A program made the translations under genes and the position numbers. A DNA stretch of 64,000 nt from Limosilactobacillus fermentum (GTDB taxonomy: Bacteria; Bacillota; Bacilli; Lactobacillales; Lactobacillaceae). The notes below the pieces were generated by a model, which was given only the letters and a program-made list of their open reading frames with translations, searched no databases and was not told where the DNA came from. The stretch's first letter is position 1. Every line of letters starts with the position of its first letter. Location of the stretch: NCBI RefSeq assembly GCF_013394085.1, contig NZ_CP040910.1, positions 821,185 to 885,184 of the forward strand, written 5' to 3'. Shown here piece after piece: positions 42,945 through 52,300 of the stretch.

Positions 42945-43388
42945 ATGGTGATTGAGGTGTCAAGTCAAGAATGGTTTCAAAAGATTGCCCACTTGCTCGA
43001 ACTGGTAGCGTTAGTGGCCGTCGGGCTCCTGGGGTTGGCGTTGATCGTCCAACTGGGGATGGAATTGTTGGCGGTCGTCAAGTTGGCGCTCGCCCCGGTT
43101 TCCGACCCCGGCTTTTACGACTTCTTGAACGAAGTAACCTCCTTTTTCATCATCTTCGAGTTCATCGTGATGGTGATCGAAGCCCTGCGCAACCACGGCC
43201 ACATCTCAATTACGATGCTGATGGGGCTGGGGTTAACCGCCCTCTTGCGGCACCTCTTGGCCGCTAGCAACTCCAACGGCATCGAAACGATGGTCGAAGT
43301 GGTGGCGATTGTCTTGCTGACGGTGGGACTGGCGATTTACCGCCGCTTTGTCCACGATCCAGACGAAAATTTTGAGAAGAGAATTTGA
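42945..43388 (+). CDS. PsiE-like membrane protein
   Basis: 147 residues or slightly fewer, with four hydrophobic helices. The central EVTSFFIIFEFIVMVIEALRNHGHI and LGLTALLRHLL match phosphate-starvation-inducible PsiE proteins, function unclear. The start is uncertain: ATG 42945 lies almost on the GAAAGGA ribosome site, so GTG at 42957 is also possible. The stop overlaps the region of the next gene, so they may be co-transcribed. Confidence 0.75.
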   Translation: MVIEVSSQEWFQKIAHLLELVALVAVGLLGLALIVQLGMELLAVVKLALAPVSDPGFYDFLNEVTSFFIIFEFIVMVIEALRNHGHISITMLMGLGLTALLRHLLAASNSNGIETMVEVVAIVLLTVGLAIYRRFVHDPDENFEKRI

Positions 43389-43402
43389 TCCGGAGGCTTA
43401 AT

Positions 43403-44215
43403 ATGACACAATACGTTCAAGCTTTAACCATCGCCGGGCACGATTCCGACGGCAGTGCCGGGATGCCGGCCGACCTGCACGCATTCTTTATCGACGGGGT
43501 TTACGGCCAAGGGCTGCTGACCGCCGCCGTGTCGGGGAATTCCTACGGGATCACCCAGCAACAAATCATGCCGACCAGCTTCATTAAGGAACAGTTTAAG
43601 GTCCTCGCCGACGACTTTGCCATCAAGGCGGCCAAGACCGGGATGTTAGCCAACGATGACGTGATCAACGCCGTCGCCGATTCTTATGACGAAGCTAAGT
43701 TCGGCCCGCTGGTGGTCGACCCGGTCATCATTACCAAGCACGGGGTGATGCTCCTGGAACAATCGGCCTACGAGCTCTTCCGCGAGCGGATTATCCCGCT
43801 GGCCACCGTCATCACGCCCAACTTCTACGAGGCCCAAAAGCTGACCGAGTTGGAATTAAAGGATGACGATCAGGTCCAAGAAGCGGCCGCCAAGCTCCAC
43901 GCCCTGGGCGCCAAGAACGTCGTCATTAAGGGCCAACACATCGAGGGGCAAACGACCCCGGTCCGTGACTTCGTGTCACTAGCGGACGGCAAGACCTTCT
44001 GGCTGGAAGAAGAGTACGTACCCACCGACCGGGTCAACGGGACCGGCGACACCTTCTCGGCGATTATCGCCGCCGAACTGGCCAAGGGACACTCGGTTGA
44101 AGCCGGGGTGCGCCTGGCCAAGAAGGTCGTCCACGAGGCGATCGCCAACGAAATTGAGGTCGGCCACCAGTTTGGCCCGATCAACCACTGGGCCGGTCAA
44201 GAAGCGGCCAACTAA
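43403..44215 (+). CDS. PfkB-like pyridoxal / hydroxymethylpyrimidine kinase
   Basis: 270 residues starting MTQYVQALTIAGHDSDGSAG. ThiD/PdxK family: ALTIAGHDSDGSAGMPADLH, VDPVIITKHG, and the anion hole VNGTGDTFSAIIAAELAKG. The Gly-rich N-motif is HDSDGSAG, against SDSGGGAG in the thiD at 45083, which suggests a pyridoxamine/pyridoxal kinase rather than true ThiD. GGAGG precedes the ATG at 43403. A terminator follows. Confidence 0.85.
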   Translation: MTQYVQALTIAGHDSDGSAGMPADLHAFFIDGVYGQGLLTAAVSGNSYGITQQQIMPTSFIKEQFKVLADDFAIKAAKTGMLANDDVINAVADSYDEAKFGPLVVDPVIITKHGVMLLEQSAYELFRERIIPLATVITPNFYEAQKLTELELKDDDQVQEAAAKLHALGAKNVVIKGQHIEGQTTPVRDFVSLADGKTFWLEEEYVPTDRVNGTGDTFSAIIAAELAKGHSVEAGVRLAKKVVHEAIANEIEVGHQFGPINHWAGQEAAN

Positions 44216-44231
44216 CCAAAGCTAATGAATA

Positions 44232-44272
44232 AAGGCTCCCAGTCGTTCACCAGAACGGCCGGGAGCCTTTTG
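44232..44272. terminator. Bidirectional terminator
   Basis: AAAGGCTCCC and GGGAGCCTTT with inner CGTTC/GAACG; T run on the plus side. It ends the kinase gene and the thi operon. Confidence 0.85.
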
Positions 44273-44276
44273 CTGT

Positions 44277-44918
44277 TTAATACAGTTCCAAAATCTTCTT
44301 CACGGTGCCGGCGACGTCATCTGCCCCCAGTACCATCGAGATCATCGACAACCCGGCGCAGCCACTGGTCAAAGTGGTGCCGGCGTTGTCCAGGCTAATG
44401 CCGCCGATCGCGACGACCGGGTGGGTGGATTGTTCAACGAAGTCGGCGAGACCGTCCACACCCAGGGCGCTGCCGGCGTCGTCCTTAGAAATCGTCGGGA
44501 AGACCGGGCCGGTGCCGATGTAATCGACGTTCAGCTGGTTGGCGTGGGCGACTTGGGCCGCCGTGTTGCAGGAGTAGCCGACCATTAGCTGGTCACCGAC
44601 CGCAGCTAAGACCTCTTCGATCCGCTGGTCCTTTTGGCCGACGTGGATGCCGTCTGCCTTGATGGCGGCCGCCAGCTCTAGGTCGTCGTCGACAAAGAGC
44701 GGTACGCCGTACTTGGTCGCCAGCTCCCGGACTTGCTGACCCAGCGCCAGGGTTTCCGCCTTTGAAAGGGTGCTGGTCCCTTTTTCGCGGTACTGAAAGG
44801 CGGTGATCCCGGCTTGCATCGCTGCTTCGACCTTGGTCAAAAACTCATCCGGGTCGTGGTGGGTGTCTTGGCTGCCGCCGATCAGGTAGCAGCGCAGCAT
44901 TTCATTTTTAAATAACAT
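44277..44918 (-). CDS. thiE: Thiamine-phosphate synthase ThiE
   Basis: Joins HMP-PP and thiazole phosphate. 213 residues. Motifs: FQYREKGTSTLS, PLFVDDDLELA, DGIHVGQKD, YIGTGPVFPT and VVAIGGISLDN, all at phosphate or pyrophosphate sites. A hairpin repeat separates it from thiD upstream. Confidence 0.95.
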   Translation of the reverse strand: MLFKNEMLRCYLIGGSQDTHHDPDEFLTKVEAAMQAGITAFQYREKGTSTLSKAETLALGQQVRELATKYGVPLFVDDDLELAAAIKADGIHVGQKDQRIEEVLAAVGDQLMVGYSCNTAAQVAHANQLNVDYIGTGPVFPTISKDDAGSALGVDGLADFVEQSTHPVVAIGGISLDNAGTTLTSGCAGLSMISMVLGADDVAGTVKKILELY

Positions 44919-44967
44919 GGCTTTTCTCCCTAGCTATTGGCTAGTTTTCAAATGTTAGACAGAAAAC

Positions 44968-45079
44968 GTGGCAAATAACCGCAGCCCTAGTGCCTAAGTA
45001 CGACCGCAGAACGGTGCGTAAGCGCACCAACCTCCGGTCTAGCTTAGTCATACGGCCTGCTGGTTAGGTTATTTGCCAC
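44968..45079 (-). repeat. Dispersed hairpin repeat inside the thi operon
   Basis: Minus-strand copy starting 3 bases after the thiD stop. Outer stem GTGGCAAATAACC/GGTTATTTGCCAC is identical to the 40407 copy. Tip stem is GGTGCG/CGCACC, changed on both sides relative to GATGCG/CGCATC. It lies between thiD and thiE, thus within one transcript. Confidence 0.9.
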
Positions 45080-45082
45080 TCT

Positions 45083-45880
45083 CTATAATGCCCAGTGATT
45101 CAGTGGGCCGTGGCCGTGGCCAACCTGGATCGTGTCGCGAATCGTCGCTTCTACGTAACCTTTAGCGGTCCGGATCGCCTGTTCTAACCCGACGCCCTTG
45201 GCTAGTTCGGCCGTGATGCAGGCCGAAATCGTGTCGCCGGTCCCGTGAGTTTGAACGGTGTCGATCCGTGGTGAGGTCATCCAAAAGCTGGTGCCGTCCT
45301 CCATCAAGACGAAGTCGCTGGCCGCTTGGTCGCCGCCAAGGTGGCCACCCTTGACCAGGACGTTTTTGGGACCCAGCTTTTGCAGGGCCTGGCCGATTTT
45401 AACCATATCAGCGGGGCGCTCCGCCTTTAACCCGGTTAGGGCCTCGGCTTCTGGCAGGTTGGGGGTGACCAAGGTCGCCAGCGGCAAGAGTTCCTCTTTG
45501 ACGGTGGTAATCGCCTCGTCGGCCAATAGCTTGGCGCCGCCCTTAGCTATCATGACCGGGTCGACGGTCAGGGGGCCAAAGTCGTACTGCTTTAAGTTGC
45601 GCACGACCGCCTGAACGGTGGGTACGTCGGCCAGCATGCCCGTTTTAGCCGCCCGAATCTTGAAGTCGTCAGCCAAAGAGGCGAACTGGGCGTCGATTAT
45701 TTCAGTCGGCAAAGCGAGGGCGTCCTGGACACCGAGGGTATTTTGGGCGGTCACCGCCACCACCACCGTCGTCGCGAAGACGTGGCGCATCTGAATCGTC
45801 TTTAGGTCGGCTTGCATGCCGGCGCCACCCCCGGAATCGGAGCCGGCGATCGTCAGGGCCTGGGGAAATTCGTTAGTCAT
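45083..45880 (-). CDS. thiD: HMP/HMP-P kinase ThiD
   Basis: Phosphorylates hydroxymethylpyrimidine twice. 265 residues starting [20 protein letters not shown]. Motifs [24 protein letters not shown] and [16 protein letters not shown]. The ATG at 45880 follows GGAAAGGAAG. Begins 23 bases after thiM. Confidence 0.93.
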   Translation of the reverse strand: MTNEFPQALTIAGSDSGGGAGMQADLKTIQMRHVFATTVVVAVTAQNTLGVQDALALPTEIIDAQFASLADDFKIRAAKTGMLADVPTVQAVVRNLKQYDFGPLTVDPVMIAKGGAKLLADEAITTVKEELLPLATLVTPNLPEAEALTGLKAERPADMVKIGQALQKLGPKNVLVKGGHLGGDQAASDFVLMEDGTSFWMTSPRIDTVQTHGTGDTISACITAELAKGVGLEQAIRTAKGYVEATIRDTIQVGHGHGPLNHWAL

Positions 45881-45902
45881 TTTAAGCTTCCTTTCCAAAT
45901 GC

Positions 45903-46667
45903 TTATTGCCAAGAGGCGAGCTGCTGATCGGTGACGGCGTCGAGGTTGTTTAACAGTCCCGGGTACCAGTTGCCCGGTCGCTGGTCTTCGACGGCTTGGC
46001 CGCAGAGGGTGAAGGTGGTCACGGCGTCAACGGCCGCGTCAAAGGCGTCGTCGTTAGTGGCCAAGAAGGCGCCGATCAAACTCGAAAGCATGTCGCCGGT
46101 CCCAACGTGGGTCTTAAAGGCCGGGGAACCGTACGGCAAGCGGGCCAGGCGGGTGCCGTCAGTGACGATGTCGACTTCGCCGGATAAGACGATCACCGAG
46201 CCGAGCTTTTTGGCCGCCAGCCGGGCCACCTTCTCGAGGTCGGCGTTGCCCTCGCCGGCGTCAATCCCGTGGCTTTGCCATTCGACCCCGGCTAAGGTGG
46301 CGATTTCACCGGCGTTGCCGCGGATGACGGTGAAGTGGTACTGGTGGAGCAGTTCGGTGACCACCCGGAGCCGGTACATGGTGGCGCCGCAAGCGACCGG
46401 GTCCAAGACGGTCGGCTTGTGGTACTTCTTGGCCGCTTCCATTACCGCCTCCATTTCGCCGCGCTGGTGGGGGTTGAGCGTTCCCAGGTTGATGGCGGCG
46501 GCTTGGGCGATGTTGACCATGTCGTCGGCTTCCTCCGGCGTTTGCGACATCATCGGCGAGGCGCCCAGGGCGTTGAGACCGTTGGCGACGTCGGCGGGGG
46601 TAACGTTATTGGCGACGGTCAAGACGATCGGGTTGGTTCCCTTGATGGTTGCGATTGCGTTTTGCAT
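45903..46667 (-). CDS. thiM: Hydroxyethylthiazole kinase ThiM
   Basis: Salvages the thiazole moiety of thiamine. 254 residues. Motifs: [43 protein letters not shown] and [18 protein letters not shown]. First gene after the TPP riboswitch. No de novo thiC or thiG is present, so this operon is for salvage of HMP and thiazole. Confidence 0.95.
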   Translation of the reverse strand: MQNAIATIKGTNPIVLTVANNVTPADVANGLNALGASPMMSQTPEEADDMVNIAQAAAINLGTLNPHQRGEMEAVMEAAKKYHKPTVLDPVACGATMYRLRVVTELLHQYHFTVIRGNAGEIATLAGVEWQSHGIDAGEGNADLEKVARLAAKKLGSVIVLSGEVDIVTDGTRLARLPYGSPAFKTHVGTGDMLSSLIGAFLATNDDAFDAAVDAVTTFTLCGQAVEDQRPGNWYPGLLNNLDAVTDQQLASWQ

Positions 46668-46690
46668 GCTTTTCTCCTTAATTTAAGTGA

Positions 46691-46801
46691 GTGGTCACCA
46701 ACCAATTTAGCAGGCCGTATGACTAAGCTAGGGAAAATGGTTAGCGCCTTGGCGGTGTTCTTTGCCCGTACTTAGACACTAGGCCTGCGGTTGGTGAGCA
46801 C
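46691..46801 (+). repeat. Dispersed hairpin repeat between TPP terminator and thiM
   Basis: Outer arms GTGGTCACCAACC and GGTTGGTGAGCAC; inner GCAGGCCGTATGACTAAGC and CTTAGACACTAGGCCTGCGG; tip GCGCC/GGTGT. Here the element is on the strand opposite to the thi genes, unlike most copies. Confidence 0.88.
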
Positions 46802-46819
46802 GTTAGCGACAAAAGAAAA

Positions 46820-46845
46820 GGCCACCGGGGGGAATCCCGGTGGCC
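46820..46845 (-). terminator. TPP riboswitch terminator
   Basis: GGCCACCGGG and CCCGGTGGCC on the minus strand, followed by TTTTCTTTTG. Confidence 0.85.
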
Positions 46846-46852
46846 CATTTCG

Positions 46853-46945
46853 CCGACCGTTGCTTCCCTCCGCGAGTCCAAACTCCCAGGTTCAAAGGGT
46901 CCGCCAATTGGCGTCTCAGTCGGTGGTCCGACACCCCTAGCAACT
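46853..46945 (-). promoter_or_regulatory. TPP riboswitch (THI element)
   Basis: Minus strand carries the conserved blocks AGGGGTGTCGG, ACTGAGA, ACCCTTTGAACCTG and GCGGAGGGAAG. TPP would favour the terminator at 46820-46845. A TATAAT (46962-46957) on the minus strand is the likely -10 box. Confidence 0.95.
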
Positions 46946-47083
46946 ATTACCCCTCCATTATAGCGGGGATCAGTCAGAAAACATAGTGCATTCTTAACTT
47001 TGAACTAAGCTATAATTATTTATGGTCAAAGCATGCGCTGCACCCTTATAATATTGCTGAAAATTGAAAGTGGAGTTGATAAA

Positions 47084-47125
47084 ATGCACAAGCGATTGAT
47101 GACGAAACCGGGGTGGGACCGGTGA
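47084..47125 (+). CDS. Mini-ORF overlapping the start of the membrane glycosyltransferase
   Basis: A 13-codon frame (MHKRLMTKPGWDR) with a GGAG ribosome site. Its TGA overlaps the GTG at 47122 of the next gene in the form GTGA. Either a coupled leader peptide, or the true start of the large gene with a frameshift in the CCGGGGTGGG stretch. I cannot tell which. Confidence 0.4.
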   Translation: MHKRLMTKPGWDR

Positions 47126-49080
47126 CCGGGGCCCGGCGAGTGAGCCGCGGGCTGGCCTGGATCCTGGTTGCCTGCCTGGTGGGGGGCCTGGTGTCTAACT
47201 TTACCTTCTCGCAAAACTGGGTCACCTCCCTAATCTTGGTGCCGCTAACCCTACTGGGCTGGTGGGGCCTGCCTAAGCTAGCCCCCGTAATTGACCGGGT
47301 GACCAACCGCCAAGTCACCCTGCTCGTTGGGGTCGGCATGGCGGTAATGGTGCTCTTGCAGATGGCGGTCTTAAAGTGGTTGCCAGTGACGGTTTACCAC
47401 GACCCGCTCCGGGTCCTCGACCAGGCGACCCGGATGGCGGTCGGCCACACCAGCTGGAAGATTACCTACTTCTGGCGCTACCCGCAAAATGTGCCGATCG
47501 CCTACCTCCTGTCGCGCTGGCTCAAGCTGACGATGGAAATGGGGATGGGCGTCAACCGCGGCGTCCACCTCTTGTCGATGCTGATGCTGGACGGGATGGT
47601 CCTGCTCGGCATCGACACCGCCTGGCGGGTCAGCAAGAAAAAGCACCTCGTCTTGGGCATCTTAGCCTTCGGGGTCCTGACCCCCTTTGCCTACACCTAC
47701 TACCTGCAGGTCTTTTACACCGACCTGCCGGTGATGTTCGTCCTCTTGTATTTGTTGCGGACGCTGGTCTTGTGGCGGCGCCGTAATTGGTGGCAAAAGA
47801 GCCTTAGTGGGGCCCTCTTGGTGCTCCTGGCCATGCTGGGTCAGTTAACCAAGGCCAACATGATCGTGATTATCCCGGCGATGCTGTTGACAGCCCTGAT
47901 TTTATGGGGGCGCCACCGCTTTAAACAAAGCCAACTACTAGTGCCAATGCTCTTAATTACGCTCGGCGTCGCCCTGTCCTTTCCGCTCTCCAGCACCCTG
48001 GACAAGGCGGTCCACTTCACCCGCCAGACCGACTACGAGTTCCCGCTGACCCAGTGGGTGGCGATGGGGCTTAACGAGAAGAGCAACGGGGTCTACAACA
48101 CCAAGGACGCCGTGGCCAACGTTAAGCTCAAGACCAAGGCGGCCCGCAACGCCCACAACCTCCAGGTGATTAAACAGCGTCTGGCCAAGCAAAACGTCGG
48201 TTTAATCAAGCTCTGGCTAGCCAAGCTGATGGTGCTAACCAACGCCGGCAACATCTTCCACTGGTATAACGGCGGGATGCAAGAGGCACCGCGGAGCTAC
48301 CTCAAGGCCGCCCCGGTCTTCACCGGGCTCGTGGCAATTTCCTACCAACTGGCGACCTGCCTGTTGTTTGGCTTCGTGATTAAGCGGCTCTTGGCGACCA
48401 AGATGACCCTGGCCTCGGCCAACGGACAAGTTGCCCTGCTGGTGATCCTAACGGCGCTGGGCTATTTGGCCTTCCACGTCTTGCTGTGGGAAGTCGAAGA
48501 GCGCTACGGCGAGGTGCTGGTGCCGCTGAGCTGGCTGTTGGTGACCCTCCTGCCGGCCGCTGACGACCAACCGATCACGCCTAAGCAAGTCGGGTCCGTC
48601 TTTGCCCTCGGTACGGTGGCGGTCCTGGTCGGGGCGATGACCAACCTCGGCGTTAACTCCAGCGGCCAAACCGTTACGGTGGCCGCCCAACGCTCCCAGC
48701 TATCGACCCAGTACGGGGCCAAGCCGGTTGACCTGGCGCCGGGCAAGCAAATCAGCCAGGTCGTCAAGATCAACGGGGCAGCCAGTGACGTCTCCGTGCA
48801 GATCCACGCCAAGTCACACGTTACGGTGACCCTGGTAGAACTAAAAACTGGTGACGAATACGTCTTCAAGCGCCACGCCGACGAGTACGATTACCAAGGG
48901 AACGTGCCAGCCGGTACCTACCAGTTCGTGATCAAGAACCAAACCGCCGTGGGCCAAGACGTTGACATCGCCCACGTCCCGTACTACCGGATGGCGCCGT
49001 ACCCGATGGACGACCAGGGAACGGTCCACTGGGACACGTCATTGATCTACTGGTTCCGTGACGTTCGCTCCGCCAATTAA
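47122..49080 (+). CDS. Multi-pass membrane glycosyltransferase-like protein (GT-C type)
   Basis: About 652 residues, at least ten hydrophobic helices. The first loop after helix 2 contains YHDPLRVLDQATRMA and the Asp-rich YLQVFYTDLPVMF, typical of lipid-linked sugar transferases of the GT-C fold. A non-membrane C-terminal domain (about 520-652) looks beta-rich and extracellular. Probably works on cell-surface glycans. The start is uncertain: GTG 47122 is chosen for its 4-base overlap with a mini-ORF; GTG 47113 is also possible. Single gene with its own terminator. Confidence 0.75.
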   Translation: MTGARRVSRGLAWILVACLVGGLVSNFTFSQNWVTSLILVPLTLLGWWGLPKLAPVIDRVTNRQVTLLVGVGMAVMVLLQMAVLKWLPVTVYHDPLRVLDQATRMAVGHTSWKITYFWRYPQNVPIAYLLSRWLKLTMEMGMGVNRGVHLLSMLMLDGMVLLGIDTAWRVSKKKHLVLGILAFGVLTPFAYTYYLQVFYTDLPVMFVLLYLLRTLVLWRRRNWWQKSLSGALLVLLAMLGQLTKANMIVIIPAMLLTALILWGRHRFKQSQLLVPMLLITLGVALSFPLSSTLDKAVHFTRQTDYEFPLTQWVAMGLNEKSNGVYNTKDAVANVKLKTKAARNAHNLQVIKQRLAKQNVGLIKLWLAKLMVLTNAGNIFHWYNGGMQEAPRSYLKAAPVFTGLVAISYQLATCLLFGFVIKRLLATKMTLASANGQVALLVILTALGYLAFHVLLWEVEERYGEVLVPLSWLLVTLLPAADDQPITPKQVGSVFALGTVAVLVGAMTNLGVNSSGQTVTVAAQRSQLSTQYGAKPVDLAPGKQISQVVKINGAASDVSVQIHAKSHVTVTLVELKTGDEYVFKRHADEYDYQGNVPAGTYQFVIKNQTAVGQDVDIAHVPYYRMAPYPMDDQGTVHWDTSLIYWFRDVRSAN

Positions 49081-49091
49081 ATAGAATTAGA

Positions 49092-49131
49092 AAACCCCAG
49101 CCGTTCGGGAAACCGAGGGCTGGGGTTTTTG
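49092..49131 (+). terminator. Terminator after the membrane glycosyltransferase
   Basis: AACCCCAGCC and GGCTGGGGTT, then TTTGG. Confidence 0.85.
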
Positions 49132-49300
49132 GGTGGGAAGAGGAGAAAATTTGGAATTAGGAGGGATTTTTGGGCGGGCGACAGAATATGTCCGAGGGGT
49201 GGGATACTATGGAGTTAGTCGGCAAACGCAAAAAGAGGTCGCGAAATAGTCGCTGATCCTTCGTTCAAATTTATCAAAATAACTACTGAAAGCGATTGCG
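49132..49300. other. Gap ahead of cas9
   Basis: No gene or hairpin of note seen. Short GGAGGG-like strings occur but without a following frame. Confidence 0.4.
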
Positions 49301-49302
49301 TT

Positions 49303-49311
49303 TGCTATAAT
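49303..49311 (+). promoter_or_regulatory. Extended -10 promoter of cas9
   Basis: TGCTATAAT (49303-49311), an extended -10 box. The -35 position (CTACTG) is poor. It lies 33 bases before the cas9 start. Confidence 0.55.
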
Positions 49312-49344
49312 CTATCTTGACTACGATATTAAGGAGTGGATTAC

Positions 49345-52300
49345 GTGAAAGAGTATCACATTGGCTTGGACATTGGGACAAGCTCAATTGGCTGGGCGGT
49401 AACGGATAGCCAATTTAAACTGATGCGTATCAAGGGGAAGACGGCAATCGGGGTGCGGTTGTTTGAAGAAGGGAAGACGGCTGCAGAACGTCGAACCTTC
49501 CGGACAACGCGGCGGCGGTTGAAGCGGCGAAAATGGCGCTTGCACTACTTAGATAAAATTTTTGCCCCGCACTTACAAGAAGTGGATGAAAATTTCTTAC
49601 GCCGTCTGAAGCAATCAAATATCCACCCGGAAGATCCAGCGAAGAATCAAGCCTTCATTGGTAAGCTCTTATTTCCGGATCTACTGAAGAAGAATGAGCG
49701 TGGTTACCCAACACTGATTAAGATGCGCGATGAATTGCCAGTTGAGCAACGCGCCCACTACCCAGTAACGAACATCTACAAGTTACGGGAGGCCATGATT
49801 AACGAAGATCGCCAATTCGATCTGCGGGAAGTTTACCTGGCCGTTCACCACATCGTGAAGTACCGGGGTCACTTCTTAAATAACGCTAGCGTTGATAAGT
49901 TCAAAGTGGGGAGAATCGATTTTGACAAATCCTTTAACGTTTTGAACGAAGCCTACGAGGAGCTTCAAAACGGCGAAGGTTCATTCACGATTGAGCCTAG
50001 CAAGGTTGAAAAAATTGGACAACTGTTGCTAGATACGAAGATGCGTAAGTTGGACCGCCAAAAAGCGGTTGCCAAATTGTTAGAGGTGAAGGTCGCTGAC
50101 AAAGAGGAGACCAAGCGCAACAAGCAAATTGCAACGGCGATGAGTAAGTTAGTTCTTGGCTACAAGGCGGACTTTGCAACGGTAGCGATGGCGAATGGCA
50201 ACGAATGGAAGATCGATTTAAGTTCTGAAACCAGTGAGGACGAGATTGAAAAATTCCGGGAAGAATTGAGTGATGCTCAAAATGATATCTTAACGGAAAT
50301 CACTAGCCTGTTCTCGCAGATCATGCTGAATGCAATCGTGCCAAATGGGATGTCGATTTCTGAATCGATGATGGATCGTTATTGGACGCACGAACGTCAA
50401 TTAGCGGAAGTTAAGGAATACTTGGCGACCCAACCAGCTAGCGCGCGGAAAGAGTTTGACCAAGTGTATAACAAATACATTGGGCAAGTGCCAAAGGAAA
50501 AGGGCTTTGACCTTGAAAAGGGACTCAAGAAGATTTTATCCAAAAAGGAAAATTGGAAAGAAATCGATGAGTTACTCAAGGCAGGTGATTTCTTACCAAA
50601 GCAACGGACATCAGCCAATGGGGTCATCCCACACCAAATGCACCAACAAGAATTGGACCGGATTATTGAAAAGCAAGCTAAGTACTACCCGTGGCTAGCA
50701 ACGGAAAACCCAGCCACTGGTGAACGTGATCGTCACCAAGCGAAGTATGAACTTGATCAGCTAGTTTCCTTCCGGATTCCTTACTATGTTGGACCGCTAG
50801 TAACGCCTGAGGTTCAAAAGGCGACATCTGGCGCTAAGTTTGCTTGGGCAAAGCGGAAAGAAGATGGGGAGATTACCCCTTGGAACCTGTGGGATAAGAT
50901 TGACCGTGCTGAATCAGCTGAAGCCTTTATCAAGCGGATGACGGTTAAGGATACGTATCTATTAAACGAGGATGTCCTGCCTGCTAACAGCTTGCTATAC
51001 CAAAAGTACAACGTCTTAAACGAACTAAACAACGTTCGAGTGAATGGACGCCGCCTATCAGTCGGAATTAAACAAGATATTTACACTGAGCTCTTCAAGA
51101 AGAAAAAGACGGTGAAGGCAGGTGACGTGGCCAGCCTAGTGATGGCGAAGACACGAGGAGTTAACAAGCCAAGTGTTGAAGGTTTATCCGATCCGAAGAA
51201 GTTCAATTCAAATTTGGCAACCTACCTTGATCTAAAGTCAATTATGGGTGACAAGGTTGATGATAACCGTTATCAAATGGATCTCGAAAACATTATCGAG
51301 TGGCGTTCCGTCTTTGAAGATGGGGAAATTTTTGCGGACAAGTTAACTGAAGTGGAATGGCTGACGGATGAGCAACGTTCTGCCCTTGTTAAGAAACGGT
51401 ATAAGGGCTGGGGACGTTTATCCAAGAAGCTACTGACGGGAATCGTTGACGAGAACGGCCAACGGATCATTGATCTGATGTGGAATACTGATCAAAACTT
51501 CATGCAGATTGTCAACCAGCCTGTCTTTAAAGAACAGATTGACCAACTGAACCAAAAGGCCATCACCAATGATGGGATGACTTTGCGGGAGCGGGTCGAG
51601 AGCGTTCTGGATGACGCCTATACTTCACCGCAGAACAAGAAGGCCATCTGGCAAGTTGTTCGGGTGGTGGAAGATATTGTTAAAGCGGTCGGGAATGCAC
51701 CAAAGTCGATTTCAATTGAATTTGCCCGTAATGAAGGCAACAAGGGAGAAATAACCCGGAGCCGGCGTACTCAATTGCAGAAATTATTTGAAGATCAGGC
51801 CCATGAATTAGTTAAGGATACGAGCTTGACTGAGGAATTGGAGAAGGCACCGGATCTTTCCGATCGTTATTACTTCTACTTCACCCAAGGTGGTAAGGAT
51901 ATGTACACCGGTGATCCAATCAACTTCGATGAAATTTCTACCAAGTATGATATTGACCACATTTTGCCACAATCCTTCGTGAAGGATGATTCCTTAGATA
52001 ATCGGGTGTTAGTAAGTCGGGCGGAGAATAATAAGAAGTCTGACCGGGTGCCAGCTAAGCTTTACGCAGCCAAGATGAAACCATACTGGAACCAACTTTT
52101 GAAGCAGGGATTGATCACGCAACGGAAGTTTGAAAACCTAACGATGGACGTTGATCAAAATATTAAGTATCGGTCACTTGGATTCGTGAAGCGCCAATTA
52201 GTTGAAACACGCCAAGTTATCAAGTTGACGGCTAACATCTTGGGTAGTATGTACCAAGAAGCCGGGACGGACATCATTGAGACTCGGGCTGGTTTAACTA

